From Deltaproteobacteria bacterium (GTDB taxonomy: Bacteria > Desulfobacterota > Desulfuromonadia > Geobacterales > Geobacteraceae), in the NCBI GenBank assembly GCA_021810985.1, contig JAJZQA010000108.1:1-8120 (forward strand): a stretch of DNA of 8,120 bases. The letters are read 5' to 3'. The notes below the pieces were generated by a model. It was given only the letters and a program-made list of their open reading frames with translations. It did not search any database and was not told the DNA's origin. Position numbers and translations under genes: made by a program. Shown piece after piece: positions 1-5,714 of this stretch (position 1 is the first letter of the stretch; every line of letters begins with the position of its first letter).

Positions 1-19
1 CATACTTCATGCGCGCCAA

Positions 20-55
20 CACAAAAAGGCCGCTCGATTGAGCGGCCTTTTTGTG
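20..55 (-). terminator. Rho-independent terminator of PEP-CTERM gene 1
   Basis: A perfect 16-bp inverted repeat (arms 20-35 and 40-55, loop GATT) lies 17 bases beyond the stop codon of the minus-strand gene ending at 73. The inner stem is GC-rich (GGCCGCTC/GAGCGGCC). Both outer flanks are A/T runs, so on the minus strand the hairpin ends in a T run. The symmetry means it could also stop plus-strand transcription entering from the left. The assignment to gene 1 rests on distance and orientation. Confidence 0.9.
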
Positions 56-57
56 AG

Positions 58-74
58 TGTAAACTATTCCGACT
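58..74 (+). promoter_or_regulatory. PEP-CTERM-box-like 17-mer overlapping the stop of gene 1
   Basis: TGTAAACTATTCCGACT matches three other 17-mers in the window (905, 2425, 3304) at nearly every position. It sits between the gene 1 terminator and the gene 1 stop codon and overlaps that stop (73-75). The other boxes lie upstream of sigma-54 promoters, two of them to the right of a minus-strand PEP-CTERM gene. This copy may therefore serve a minus-strand gene just beyond the left edge. No convincing -24/-12 element is visible in the few bases available to the left. Confidence 0.6.
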
Positions 75-780
75 ATTCTTTTTTTCTCCTCCGGCCGTAT
101 ATTGCCAGTCCGAGCAACCCGCCACCGAGGAGAAGGAGCGTACCGGGTTCGGGAACAGGCGAAGACGAAGTATTAACAATAAAAAAACCATCATGACCAT
201 CATTGTTGTCGCCAATTGATAAATACGCTCCAAGACGATAATCAGTTAGGTTCCAATAGGTATCAAGTGCAGCAATAGTATTACTATCCAAGCCGAACAA
301 GTATGCTGCCGCACCTTGACCCTGCTGATTAGCTGCAGTGTATACATTACTATTGCCGTTAGCAGTATTGTCAACCGCGTTTGTGGAAAACATCAAATCA
401 CCATCTGGATTGTAAACTCGTAGTTGAAAATCGTTAAGAATTTCAGAGGGGCTATGCCCTTCTTGACTGAGGTTATAGGCAAGACCTAATCCTGCTGCAC
501 TGTTAATCTCCAGTATAGATGTGAGATCCGAGAATAACCACGTTTGCGTCTTGTTGGTAGTAGGCCCGGTCATAACATCACTCGAGCCGTTCCATGCTAC
601 GGAGCCAATTTCTGTTGCAGTGTTCGCTTTTTGCAAATCGATAAGATTGTTCAAGGTGCCAAAACCTGATCCAGAGTCCGAACTGGATCCGGTATAAACT
701 ACGCTATAAGTGGTCGCACCTGCCATGCCGGCAAATGCCACTAATCCGCAAAAAACCGCCGATGTTAATAGCTTTTTCAT
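73..780 (-). CDS. PEP-CTERM sorting domain protein (gene 1), unknown ectodomain
   Basis: A predicted exported protein of 235 residues. Residues 1-22 form a signal peptide: MKKLL, a hydrophobic core, then AGA before the likely cleavage site. The C-terminus is a complete PEP-CTERM signal: VPEPGT at 209-214, a 15-residue hydrophobic stretch, then RRRKK. In this family, exosortase recognises that tail and anchors or releases the protein at the cell surface, usually alongside exopolysaccharide. I recognise no family in the middle (23-208), which is rich in Ser, Thr, Asn and Gly, as is common for these proteins. The start at 780 is chosen because GGAG lies 9 bases upstream. In-frame ATGs further upstream (795, 843) have no such site, and the one at 843 overlaps the -12 promoter element. 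A sigma-54 promoter lies at 840-854 and a strong terminator directly downstream, so the gene appears monocistronic. By eye it is more AT-rich than prsR. Confidence 0.88.
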   Translation of the reverse strand: MKKLLTSAVFCGLVAFAGMAGATTYSVVYTGSSSDSGSGFGTLNNLIDLQKANTATEIGSVAWNGSSDVMTGPTTNKTQTWLFSDLTSILEINSAAGLGLAYNLSQEGHSPSEILNDFQLRVYNPDGDLMFSTNAVDNTANGNSNVYTAANQQGQGAAAYLFGLDSNTIAALDTYWNLTDYRLGAYLSIGDNNDGHDGFFIVNTSSSPVPEPGTLLLLGGGLLGLAIYGRRRKKE

Positions 781-839
781 TTTCTTATTCTCCATTTTTG
801 AAATTAAAGTTGTTATAGAACTTGCTGTAATTAGTGTTA

Positions 840-854
840 GCAACTAACGTGCCA
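840..854 (-). promoter_or_regulatory. Sigma-54 (-24/-12) promoter of PEP-CTERM gene 1
   Basis: On the minus strand this reads TGGCAC-GTTAG-TTGC, an exact match to the sigma-54 consensus, with GG and GC separated by 10 bases. The predicted transcription start is near 828, giving a leader of about 48 bases to the ATG at 780. RNA polymerase with sigma-54 needs an enhancer-binding ATPase; PrsR is encoded in this window and a candidate binding box lies at 905-921. Confidence 0.88.
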
Positions 855-904
855 AGGGTCTGGTGTCAATGATTTCGATAGGTTGTGTCGGGCACTTTTT
901 GTGC

Positions 905-921
905 TGTAAAGTTTATCGACA
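905..921 (+). promoter_or_regulatory. Candidate PrsR box upstream of PEP-CTERM gene 1
   Basis: TGTAAAGTTTATCGACA is a close copy of the 17-mers at 58, 2425 and 3304. Its centre is about 85 bp upstream of the predicted start of gene 1, a normal position for an enhancer bound by an NtrC-type activator. The ends are inverted (TGT...ACA), as expected for a dimeric Fis-type HTH. A second half-site, TGTCGG at 886-891, lies closer to the promoter and could be the partner of a weak adjacent site. Binding by PrsR is inferred, not shown. Confidence 0.65.
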
Positions 922-932
922 GTTGGAGGAAG

Positions 933-981
933 GAGAACAGGAGACAGGGAGCAGGGAACAGTGAAACAGTTGAACAGGGGG
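933..981 (+). repeat. Degenerate heptamer repeat block A
   Basis: A run of imperfect 7-bp units of the form CAGGG(A/G)A, ending in a GTTGAACAGGGGG segment. The same kind of block lies at 2455-2510, and the last 30 or so bases of the two blocks, including GGGGGTAGCTC, are clearly homologous. Block A is therefore part of the duplicated stretch that continues into the CPBP remnant. Confidence 0.8.
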
Positions 982-1010
982 TAGCTCTTTCTTTTATTGA
1001 TCTCCGATCT

Positions 1011-1180
1011 CTACCAAAAATACCATTTCCGTTTGCAACACGTAGATTCCTAGCGCCAGATTCGTCAACCCATGGGCGAAGATGCAGGTGGCTAGGCTTT
1101 TGGTCCGGTTGAGCAGCAGGTTGTAGGCGATACCGGCCACATGCCGGCCAGGTGAACAGGTCAGTCGGTGTTTTGCTGAA
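1011..1180 (-). pseudogene. Decayed 3' remnant of a CPBP (CAAX-protease-like) gene
   Basis: This stretch is a diverged copy of about 2539-2768, the C-terminal third of the intact CPBP gene. Translated on the minus strand it gives AGIAYNLLLNRTKSL and CIFAHGLTNLALG, with the HxxxN motif intact; about 31 of 37 residues match the intact protein in that part. It is broken three ways. A loss of about 55 bp joins two copies of CGGCCAGG (at 1145-1152 here; 2676-2683 and 2731-2738 in the intact gene). A net 2-base deletion near 1015-1030 puts the stop at 1011-1013 out of frame. At 1180 the sequence jumps straight into a kinase-gene remnant, so the N-terminal two thirds are missing. Confidence 0.85.
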
Positions 1181-1182
1181 TC

Positions 1183-1241
1183 ATCTGTCATCAGACCGCC
1201 GTTGCTCTCGAAAATGTTCATCTGGTGGCTTAACTGCGGAA
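1183..1241 (+). pseudogene. Remnant of the GAF/histidine kinase gene (end of first GAF domain)
   Basis: About 60 bases are homologous to 3930-3988 inside the intact signalling gene. In frame they read ICHQTAVALENVHLVA and then an in-frame TAA at 1231-1233 where the intact gene has CAA (Gln). Of seven base-level codon differences before and including that stop, five are synonymous, one is Ala to Val and one is the nonsense change. That pattern suggests a paralogue that diverged while still coding and was truncated later. Orientation relative to the CPBP remnant is the same as for the intact pair. Confidence 0.8.
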
Positions 1242-1393
1242 TTTCTTGTCGGAGTCTGACCTCTTTCTTGTCGCTATTTTACCTTTCTTACGCCTCTGGT
1301 TCGCACTTTACACTGCAACAGTAACATTTTCCAAAACAATGTCGAACTCGTCATTATCTGACTGTATAAGTTTATTAATCGCTGAAAACAAGA
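1242..1393. other. Intergenic stretch, no gene recognised
   Basis: Together with the remnants to its left this completes the roughly 600-bp gap between the two PEP-CTERM genes. A 61-codon open frame on the plus strand (1246-1431) has no clear ribosome binding site, crosses the terminator of gene 2 and resembles no protein I know. I see no promoter, RNA gene or repeat I can support here. Confidence 0.6.
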
Positions 1394-1417
1394 AAGGCGG
1401 TGCCTGGACACCGCCTT
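1394..1417 (-). terminator. Rho-independent terminator of PEP-CTERM gene 2
   Basis: A perfect 9-bp inverted repeat (AAGGCGGTG / CACCGCCTT, loop of 6) lies 30 bases beyond the stop of the minus-strand gene at 1448. On the minus strand the stem is followed by TTTCTTGTTTT, a T-rich tail. Orientation and position fit a terminator for gene 2. Confidence 0.85.
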
Positions 1418-1447
1418 CATCGAACATTTGATGTAATGTAAAGTGAA

Positions 1448-2179
1448 TCAGCCCTGAGTCTTCATTCTCCTGCGTCCATATATGCCGAGACCAATGAGCA
1501 TGATTGTACCCGGTTCGGGAACCGGGGCAACATCGGAAGTTATTCTGGCATAGACATCAGCGTTTGCGGTGCTGCCTTCCGGGCTGCTGAAGTCATTTCT
1601 TATCGTGGTGCCGCCATCACTTGAAAAGCCGAGTAGCTGGAGAGTATAAAGGGTTCCATCATAAGTAAATGTTGTAGGCGAGATTCCTGAATTCAGGACC
1701 GCGACAAGGTCACCGTCCAAAACCGGGTTACCGGTATTATTTGGTGTATTTACGATGCTGAATCCGAAGGAGTAGTCATCTGCCAAACCGAGTGGACTCG
1801 TAATCTGCAAAAGAATATCCAGATCGACTCCATTGATTCCAGTTGAGTTATACGTTGATCCGTTTCTGTAGCTGAAGCTGCCAATTTTGAAGGCGCTTTC
1901 AGAGTCCGTAGACCAACTGGGATCAGCCGCTCCATCACTGCCTACACCGTCAAATTGAAATCTATTATTGAACGATGTAGTTGCTGGCGTTCCCCAATTG
2001 AAGGTGGCTACCTCCCCGCCATCATTGTTTTGGATACCGTAAAAGTCATCCCCTGCGGTTGAAACAACATTGCTCCAGGACCCAACCGCTGTTCCTGTGA
2101 ACGTCACCGCTCCTGCGGAGACACAGGAAAAAAGGAACAGGCCAATCACGACGAGTACTTTGAAAACCGATCGATTCAT
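1448..2179 (-). CDS. PEP-CTERM protein (gene 2), probable choice-of-anchor K ectodomain
   Basis: A predicted exported protein of 243 residues. Residues 1-24 are a signal peptide: MNRSVFK, a hydrophobic core and a likely cut after SAGA. The middle contains GSWSNVV, FNWGTPA, a Phe-Asp-Gly segment, FKIGSFSYRNG and the stretch around NGVDLDILLQI. I associate these with the choice-of-anchor K family of surface proteins; this is from memory and tentative. The C-terminus is a PEP-CTERM tail: VPEPGT at 220-225, then RRRMK. The hydrophobic stretch between them is only 10 residues (IMLIGLGIYG), against 15 in gene 1, so the anchor looks internally shortened. The start at 2179 is set by GGGAGG 6 bases upstream and by the sigma-54 promoter, whose predicted start (about 2205) lies downstream of the longer in-frame extension reaching 2326. 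Gene 2 shows no obvious similarity to gene 1 outside the tail. Confidence 0.88.
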   Translation of the reverse strand: MNRSVFKVLVVIGLFLFSCVSAGAVTFTGTAVGSWSNVVSTAGDDFYGIQNNDGGEVATFNWGTPATTSFNNRFQFDGVGSDGAADPSWSTDSESAFKIGSFSYRNGSTYNSTGINGVDLDILLQITSPLGLADDYSFGFSIVNTPNNTGNPVLDGDLVAVLNSGISPTTFTYDGTLYTLQLLGFSSDGGTTIRNDFSSPEGSTANADVYARITSDVAPVPEPGTIMLIGLGIYGRRRMKTQG

Positions 2180-2216
2180 TGAGAACCTCCCTTTTAGGTT
2201 AGTTTTCATTTTATCA

Positions 2217-2231
2217 GCATTTATTATGCCA
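2217..2231 (-). promoter_or_regulatory. Sigma-54 (-24/-12) promoter of PEP-CTERM gene 2
   Basis: On the minus strand this reads TGGCAT-AATAA-ATGC. The invariant GG and GC have the correct 10-base separation, and there is one deviation in each outer element. The predicted transcription start is near 2205, leaving a leader of about 26 bases that contains the strong GGGAGG site before the ATG at 2179. A degenerate box (2281-2297) and a good box (2425-2441) lie upstream. Confidence 0.75.
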
Positions 2232-2280
2232 CCGTGTAACCAACTTATATTATTGATTATTTGTTTATACCTTGGCACTG

Positions 2281-2297
2281 TGTAAAAAAAATCGATA
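2281..2297 (+). promoter_or_regulatory. Degenerate PrsR box upstream of gene 2
   Basis: TGTAAAAAAAATCGATA matches the box at 905-921 at 12 of 17 positions, keeping TGTAAA at one end and TCGAYA at the other. Its centre lies about 84 bp upstream of the predicted start of gene 2, almost the same as the 85 bp seen for gene 1. The spacing makes it more credible than the match alone. Confidence 0.45.
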
Positions 2298-2424
2298 GTA
2301 TTTTCTTTGGATGAAGAGGTGAGCATCGAAGCTGGAAAGGGTATTGGATAAATTTTTTCAAGTATTATAGTTATATAGCATTGTCAACAATGTTTCCGGC
2401 AGCATACTCCACTGATGCAGTTAC
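2298..2424. other. AT-rich intergenic stretch, no gene recognised
   Basis: This is the middle of the 360-bp gap between PEP-CTERM gene 2 and the CPBP gene. It contains AT-rich sequence, including TTGACA on the minus strand (around 2382-2387) followed by TATAAT at only 12 bases. That spacing is too short for a sigma-70 promoter, so I do not call one. I see no ORF or RNA gene. Confidence 0.5.
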
Positions 2425-2441
2425 TGTAAAGTTTTCCGACG
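2425..2441 (+). promoter_or_regulatory. PEP-CTERM-box-like 17-mer, distal to gene 2
   Basis: TGTAAAGTTTTCCGACG is one of the best copies of the box. It lies about 228 bp upstream of the predicted start of gene 2, farther than the other boxes, but enhancers of sigma-54 promoters tolerate distance. Its position just left of heptamer block B mirrors the box at 905 just left of block A, so it probably marks the left end of the duplicated module. Confidence 0.6.
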
Positions 2442-2454
2442 ATGTAAGGGGCCG

Positions 2455-2510
2455 TGGACACTGAACAGTGGACAGGGAACAGGGAACATTGAAACAGTGA
2501 AACGGGGGGT
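2455..2510 (+). repeat. Degenerate heptamer repeat block B
   Basis: Imperfect 7-bp units (GGACAGGGAACAGGGAACA) end in a GGGGGGTAGCTC segment shared with block A. The block lies just beyond the 3' end of the intact CPBP gene. No clear hairpin terminator for that gene is seen here. Confidence 0.8.
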
Positions 2511-2538
2511 AGCTCCTATTTGTTCTGATATCCGATTC

Positions 2539-3225
2539 TTACCAGAAATACCACTTTCCCGTCCGCAGTACGGAGATTCCCAGGGCGAGATTCGTCAGCC
2601 CATGGGCAAAGATACATGCGGAAAGGCTTTTGGTCCGGTAGAGAAGCAGATTGTAGGCGATACCGGCCAGCATGCCGGCCAGGAACAGGTTGTGCTCCAG
2701 GCCGAACAGGACTGTCGTGATCAGGAAGGACGGCCAGGTGAAGCGGCCGATCGGGGTTTTGCTGAAGTCGGGGGAAATGATGTAGCGGATCAGGAATGAG
2801 CGCCAGAAAAGCTCTTCCATGAGGGGGACCACGAGGGCGGCGCCTGCAAGGCGTGTTGTGATGAGAAAGATTCGCATTCGTTCAGCGGGGAAGAGATTCG
2901 GATCGAAACCGCGGAGTGTTCCCATGGTCGCGAATGGCTGGTCCAGATTGATCCAGAGGATAAAGACCACAACTCCGACGAGAGAAGCGAATAAAAATAT
3001 GACAGGGCTCAGCAGTTCCTTAAAGCGAATCTCTGCATAGCTGTGCCGGAACAGAAAAAGGACCAGGGCCACGGCCAGCACCTTGACCGGATACAGGCAG
3101 AGCAGGTACGGGCCCGGGATGGTTAAAAAGCCCTTTCCCGCAAGTGAGTGCAGGAGCCCTTCAATGGCGATGAAGACCATGTAAAGCGTGAAAGGGGCGA
3201 TTCTGCTTAGAGTGGCGATGTTCAT
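2539..3225 (-). CDS. CPBP family intramembrane protease-like protein, PEP-CTERM-associated type
   Basis: A 228-residue integral membrane protein with several hydrophobic segments, roughly 12-28, 38-60, 72-92, 120-136, 165-190 and 200-218. It carries the three CPBP (Abi/CAAX-protease) motifs: EExxxR (Glu137, Glu138, Arg142), FxxxH (Phe174, His178) and HxxxN (His208, Asn212), the expected metal/catalytic residues of this glutamic-type protease family. A subfamily annotated as CAAX prenyl protease-related is known from PEP-CTERM/exosortase loci, and the neighbours here suggest this is a member. A role in handling PEP-CTERM proteins is inference. The start at 3225 has GGAGAG 9 bases upstream. It is divergent from the signalling gene at 3450, and the shared 224-bp control region carries a PrsR-type box at 3304. 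No sigma-54 promoter is visible for this direction. A broken copy lies at 1011-1180. Confidence 0.88.
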   Translation of the reverse strand: MNIATLSRIAPFTLYMVFIAIEGLLHSLAGKGFLTIPGPYLLCLYPVKVLAVALVLFLFRHSYAEIRFKELLSPVIFLFASLVGVVVFILWINLDQPFATMGTLRGFDPNLFPAERMRIFLITTRLAGAALVVPLMEELFWRSFLIRYIISPDFSKTPIGRFTWPSFLITTVLFGLEHNLFLAGMLAGIAYNLLLYRTKSLSACIFAHGLTNLALGISVLRTGKWYFW

Positions 3226-3250
3226 GTTTTGTTGCTCTCCGTTATTTTGA

Positions 3251-3291
3251 AGGCAGGGTACAGGGTGCCTTTGACAGCGGACAGTTGAAAG
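3251..3291 (+). repeat. Short heptamer repeat block C
   Basis: A few degenerate units (GGCAGGGTACAGGG, GGACAGTTGAAAGG) of the same family as the other blocks, between the CPBP start and the box at 3304. It would lie in the leader or upstream region of the CPBP gene. Confidence 0.6.
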
Positions 3292-3303
3292 GCTTCTGAG
3301 TGC

Positions 3304-3320
3304 TGTAAACTTTTCCGACA
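3304..3320 (+). promoter_or_regulatory. Candidate PrsR box between CPBP and signalling genes
   Basis: TGTAAACTTTTCCGACA is the copy closest to the window consensus. Its centre is about 105 bp upstream of the predicted start of the plus-strand signalling gene, about 20 bp (two helical turns) farther than the boxes of genes 1 and 2. That keeps the same helical face. It also lies 79 bp upstream of the divergent CPBP start codon, so it might act in both directions. Confidence 0.7.
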
Positions 3321-3390
3321 GGTGCGGTGAAATTGTTGCTAAATTTTTTTCCTTATAGCATAACCTACTGAAGACGTGGTTATTTTAATT

Positions 3391-3405
3391 TGGCACTATA
3401 CTTGC
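3391..3405 (+). promoter_or_regulatory. Sigma-54 (-24/-12) promoter of the signalling gene
   Basis: TGGCAC-TATAC-TTGC is an exact consensus match, preceded by T as in the gene 1 promoter. The predicted transcription start is near 3417, with a 33-base leader containing AGGA 5 bases before the ATG at 3450. Confidence 0.88.
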
Positions 3406-3449
3406 TCAATTAATGAATCCTCTGGTGAATCAATGGTGAAAGGAATTTC

Positions 3450-5714
3450 ATGTCCGTGACCGTAAAGCAGCTGTCTCCTCCGGAGAGGGTGGAAGAAAAG
3501 TTTTCCCTGTATCGAGATCTGACGGACATCATTCTCGGCACCGATAATGTCACCGCTATTGCAAATCTTGTGCTGGATATTGTCGTTCGCCATACCGATG
3601 CGGGGAAATGCTCCCTAATGCTGCTCGATGACCGGAGGCAGCTTTCCATTATCGCCGCCCGGGGCATCGATCCGGCCGTGTCGCGTGAGTACCGGGCAAA
3701 GATCGGCCTCGGGATCGCCGGTACGGTGGTTCGCCATACTACCCCGGTCCTGGTGACGGATATTGACCGGGACGAGTTGTTCCGGGAAATGGGGGGCGGG
3801 GAGTATCGAACCAAATCGTTCATTTCCTGCCCGATCGCCGGGAACAAAAAAATGCTCGGGGTCCTCAATGTCAGTGACCGCAAGGATTCTTGCCCCTTCG
3901 ATGACTACGACTTCGAACTGGTGCAGATCATCTGTCATCAGACCGCTGTCGCTCTCGAAAATGCCCATTTGGTAGCGCAACTGCGGAAAAAAGCGGTGGA
4001 TCTGGAGGATATGAACCGCAAGCTGATGGAAGCGGATCTGCTAAAGACCGAGTTTCTGACCCGTATTTCCCACGAACTGCGAACTCCCCTCAATTCCATC
4101 AAGGGGGCGGTCTACTATCTTGAAAATTCTGACAATCTGACGAGGGAGGAGCAGCGGGAGTTCTACCCGATCATATCGGATGAAGCCGACAAACTGTCCG
4201 TAATCGTGGAAAACCAGTTGGAGTTCCTCGAGTGTGAAAATGAAATGCGGAACGTCAAGATGACGGTGGTCTGTCTGGCGGAGATTCTGACCGAAGTCGG
4301 TTGCTCCAAATCCCTTACGGAGCAGTTCGAGCGTTTGAATGTCGCATTTACCATCCAGATGAGTAGCGGCGAGATGGAGATTTTAGGCGACAAGTTTCGG
4401 ATTAGCCAGATGTTTCTTACTCTACTTGAAAGCCTTGCCGTTCACCTGCAGGAAAATGATGTCCTCATGATTTCCGCGCGGGAAGAGGAGACGATCAAGG
4501 TCGCTATTCAGGTGAACAGGAAACTTCCGGAGTTGTTCATGGAGGATTTTTCCCGGCCGGACAATTCCTATCGGAAGGAGGGGCGCAATGGCAGAGTTAA
4601 GATGTATCTGGTGCGCAAGGCCGTGGAAAGCTACGGCTGGGAGCTTGAGGTGGAAAACCTGGCTGACTCCTTTACCATCACTCTGGCCATCCCCAGGAGT
4701 CGGCGGCAGAAGATAGATGCGGCCGTGGCCAAGGGCAGCGAGTTGTTCCTGGAGTTCATTGCCGAGATGATGGGGGTGAGTACCTGCTCCATCATGTTGC
4801 GGGACGAGTTTACAGGAGAGCTCAGGATCCAGAGCGCCATGGGGCTTGACGAAGATATCATCAGGACTACACGGATCCGGCCGGGAGATCAGATCAGCGG
4901 CTGGGTTGCTCTTGAAGGAAAACCGGTGTTGATAGCGGACATAGAGCATGATTCGCGCTTTGCACGTAAGAGCACTCCCCAGTACAACACCAAATCTCTC
5001 CTTTCGGTTCCGTTAATAATTCAGGATAATGTCACCGGAGTGTTGAATCTGAACAACAAAAAGTCCGCCGAACCGTTCACCCTCCAGGACCTGACCCTTG
5101 CTGCTGTGCTTGGTTCCCGGGTTTCCAACCTTATCGAAAAACTCCGCAGCGGCGAAAACGTTGAGGAGGGTTTTCGGGAATTTAACGCGACCTTTGACAA
5201 ACTTCTCTCTGCGGGGAGGAAATACCATAAAAAAACGCAGCTACTGCCTGACCTGGTCAGCAAGGTGATGGACAGACTGCGGGCAACAGATGCGGAAAAA
5301 GAAACGGCGCTCTACGTCTCCATCGTCTTCGATTTAGGCCTGATGTTAATGGACGACGCGGTGTTCCGTAAAAAAAAGCTGGAGCCCGCGGAATTTGCCT
5401 CCCTGAAGGTGCACCCTTTCACCACCGTCGATCTGCTGAAAGGCATCGAATTCTCTCCCGAGGTCAATAGGGCAATTCTCCATCATCATGAGAAGTACGA
5501 CGGCAGCGGCTATCCGGACGGACTGGCCGGTACCGGGATCCCGTTAATCTCCCGCGTTATTGCCGTGGTGGACGGTTACTGCTCGATGGTATCCAAGAGG
5601 CCGCACCGGAAAAAATTTACCGGCAGCGAAGCACTCGGCGAGATCAGGAAAGGCGCCGGAACCAGCTATGATCCCTTGGTGGTTGAGGCGTTGGAGGTTT
5701 CGTTGGGCAGTTGA
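3450..5714 (+). CDS. GAF-HisKA-HATPase-GAF-HD-GYP signalling protein with eroded active sites
   Basis: A 754-residue predicted cytoplasmic protein with no signal peptide or membrane segment. Domains in order: GAF (about 25-175); short coiled coil (176-200); HisKA with H-box ISHELRTPLN, phosphoacceptor His208; a kinase ATPase-like region (about 305-415); second GAF (about 425-565); HD-GYP-like region (about 590-750). The ATPase part lacks a recognisable N-box Asn (LLESLAVHL around 325-333) and a DxGxG motif, so ATP binding is doubtful. In the HD-GYP part, the first HD pair is Phe627-Asp628, while His655, the HHE at 679-681, GYP at 687-689 and Asp708 remain. Loss of the first metal-binding His suggests it is not an active c-di-GMP phosphodiesterase. 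It may act as a sensor or scaffold. The start has AGGA 5 bases upstream and a sigma-54 promoter. The stop codon falls inside a heptamer repeat (GCAGTTGAACAGGG). It is convergent with prsR. A 60-bp remnant of a paralogue lies at 1183-1241. Confidence 0.85.
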   Translation: MSVTVKQLSPPERVEEKFSLYRDLTDIILGTDNVTAIANLVLDIVVRHTDAGKCSLMLLDDRRQLSIIAARGIDPAVSREYRAKIGLGIAGTVVRHTTPVLVTDIDRDELFREMGGGEYRTKSFISCPIAGNKKMLGVLNVSDRKDSCPFDDYDFELVQIICHQTAVALENAHLVAQLRKKAVDLEDMNRKLMEADLLKTEFLTRISHELRTPLNSIKGAVYYLENSDNLTREEQREFYPIISDEADKLSVIVENQLEFLECENEMRNVKMTVVCLAEILTEVGCSKSLTEQFERLNVAFTIQMSSGEMEILGDKFRISQMFLTLLESLAVHLQENDVLMISAREEETIKVAIQVNRKLPELFMEDFSRPDNSYRKEGRNGRVKMYLVRKAVESYGWELEVENLADSFTITLAIPRSRRQKIDAAVAKGSELFLEFIAEMMGVSTCSIMLRDEFTGELRIQSAMGLDEDIIRTTRIRPGDQISGWVALEGKPVLIADIEHDSRFARKSTPQYNTKSLLSVPLIIQDNVTGVLNLNNKKSAEPFTLQDLTLAAVLGSRVSNLIEKLRSGENVEEGFREFNATFDKLLSAGRKYHKKTQLLPDLVSKVMDRLRATDAEKETALYVSIVFDLGLMLMDDAVFRKKKLEPAEFASLKVHPFTTVDLLKGIEFSPEVNRAILHHHEKYDGSGYPDGLAGTGIPLISRVIAVVDGYCSMVSKRPHRKKFTGSEALGEIRKGAGTSYDPLVVEALEVSLGS

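Noticed and set aside
4..18. TTGGCGC on the minus strand near the left edge as a -24 element for a gene to the left
   Set aside because: The -12 position reads AAGT, lacking the invariant GC.
994..1221. 75-codon minus-strand open frame across the remnants, considered as a small intact gene
   Set aside because: It is a mosaic: the first residues come from antisense kinase sequence, the middle from the CPBP remnant and the end from a shifted frame.
1246..1431. 61-codon plus-strand open frame between the two PEP-CTERM genes
   Set aside because: No clear ribosome binding site, no recognisable protein features, and it reads through the terminator hairpin of gene 2.
1437..1453. TGTAAAGTGAATCAGCC near the stop of gene 2, resembling the 17-bp box
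   Set aside because: Only the TGTAAAG half agrees; about 10 of 17 positions match and the CCGACA half is missing. The parallel with the box at the stop of gene 1 is noted but too weak to call.
2273..2287. TTGGCAC on the plus strand, resembling a sigma-54 -24 element
   Set aside because: At the required spacing the -12 position is AAAA with no GC, and no plus-strand gene follows.
2365..2387. TTGACA and TATAAT on the minus strand as a sigma-70 promoter for gene 2
   Set aside because: The spacer is only 12 bases and the predicted start would lie well upstream of the better-supported sigma-54 promoter.
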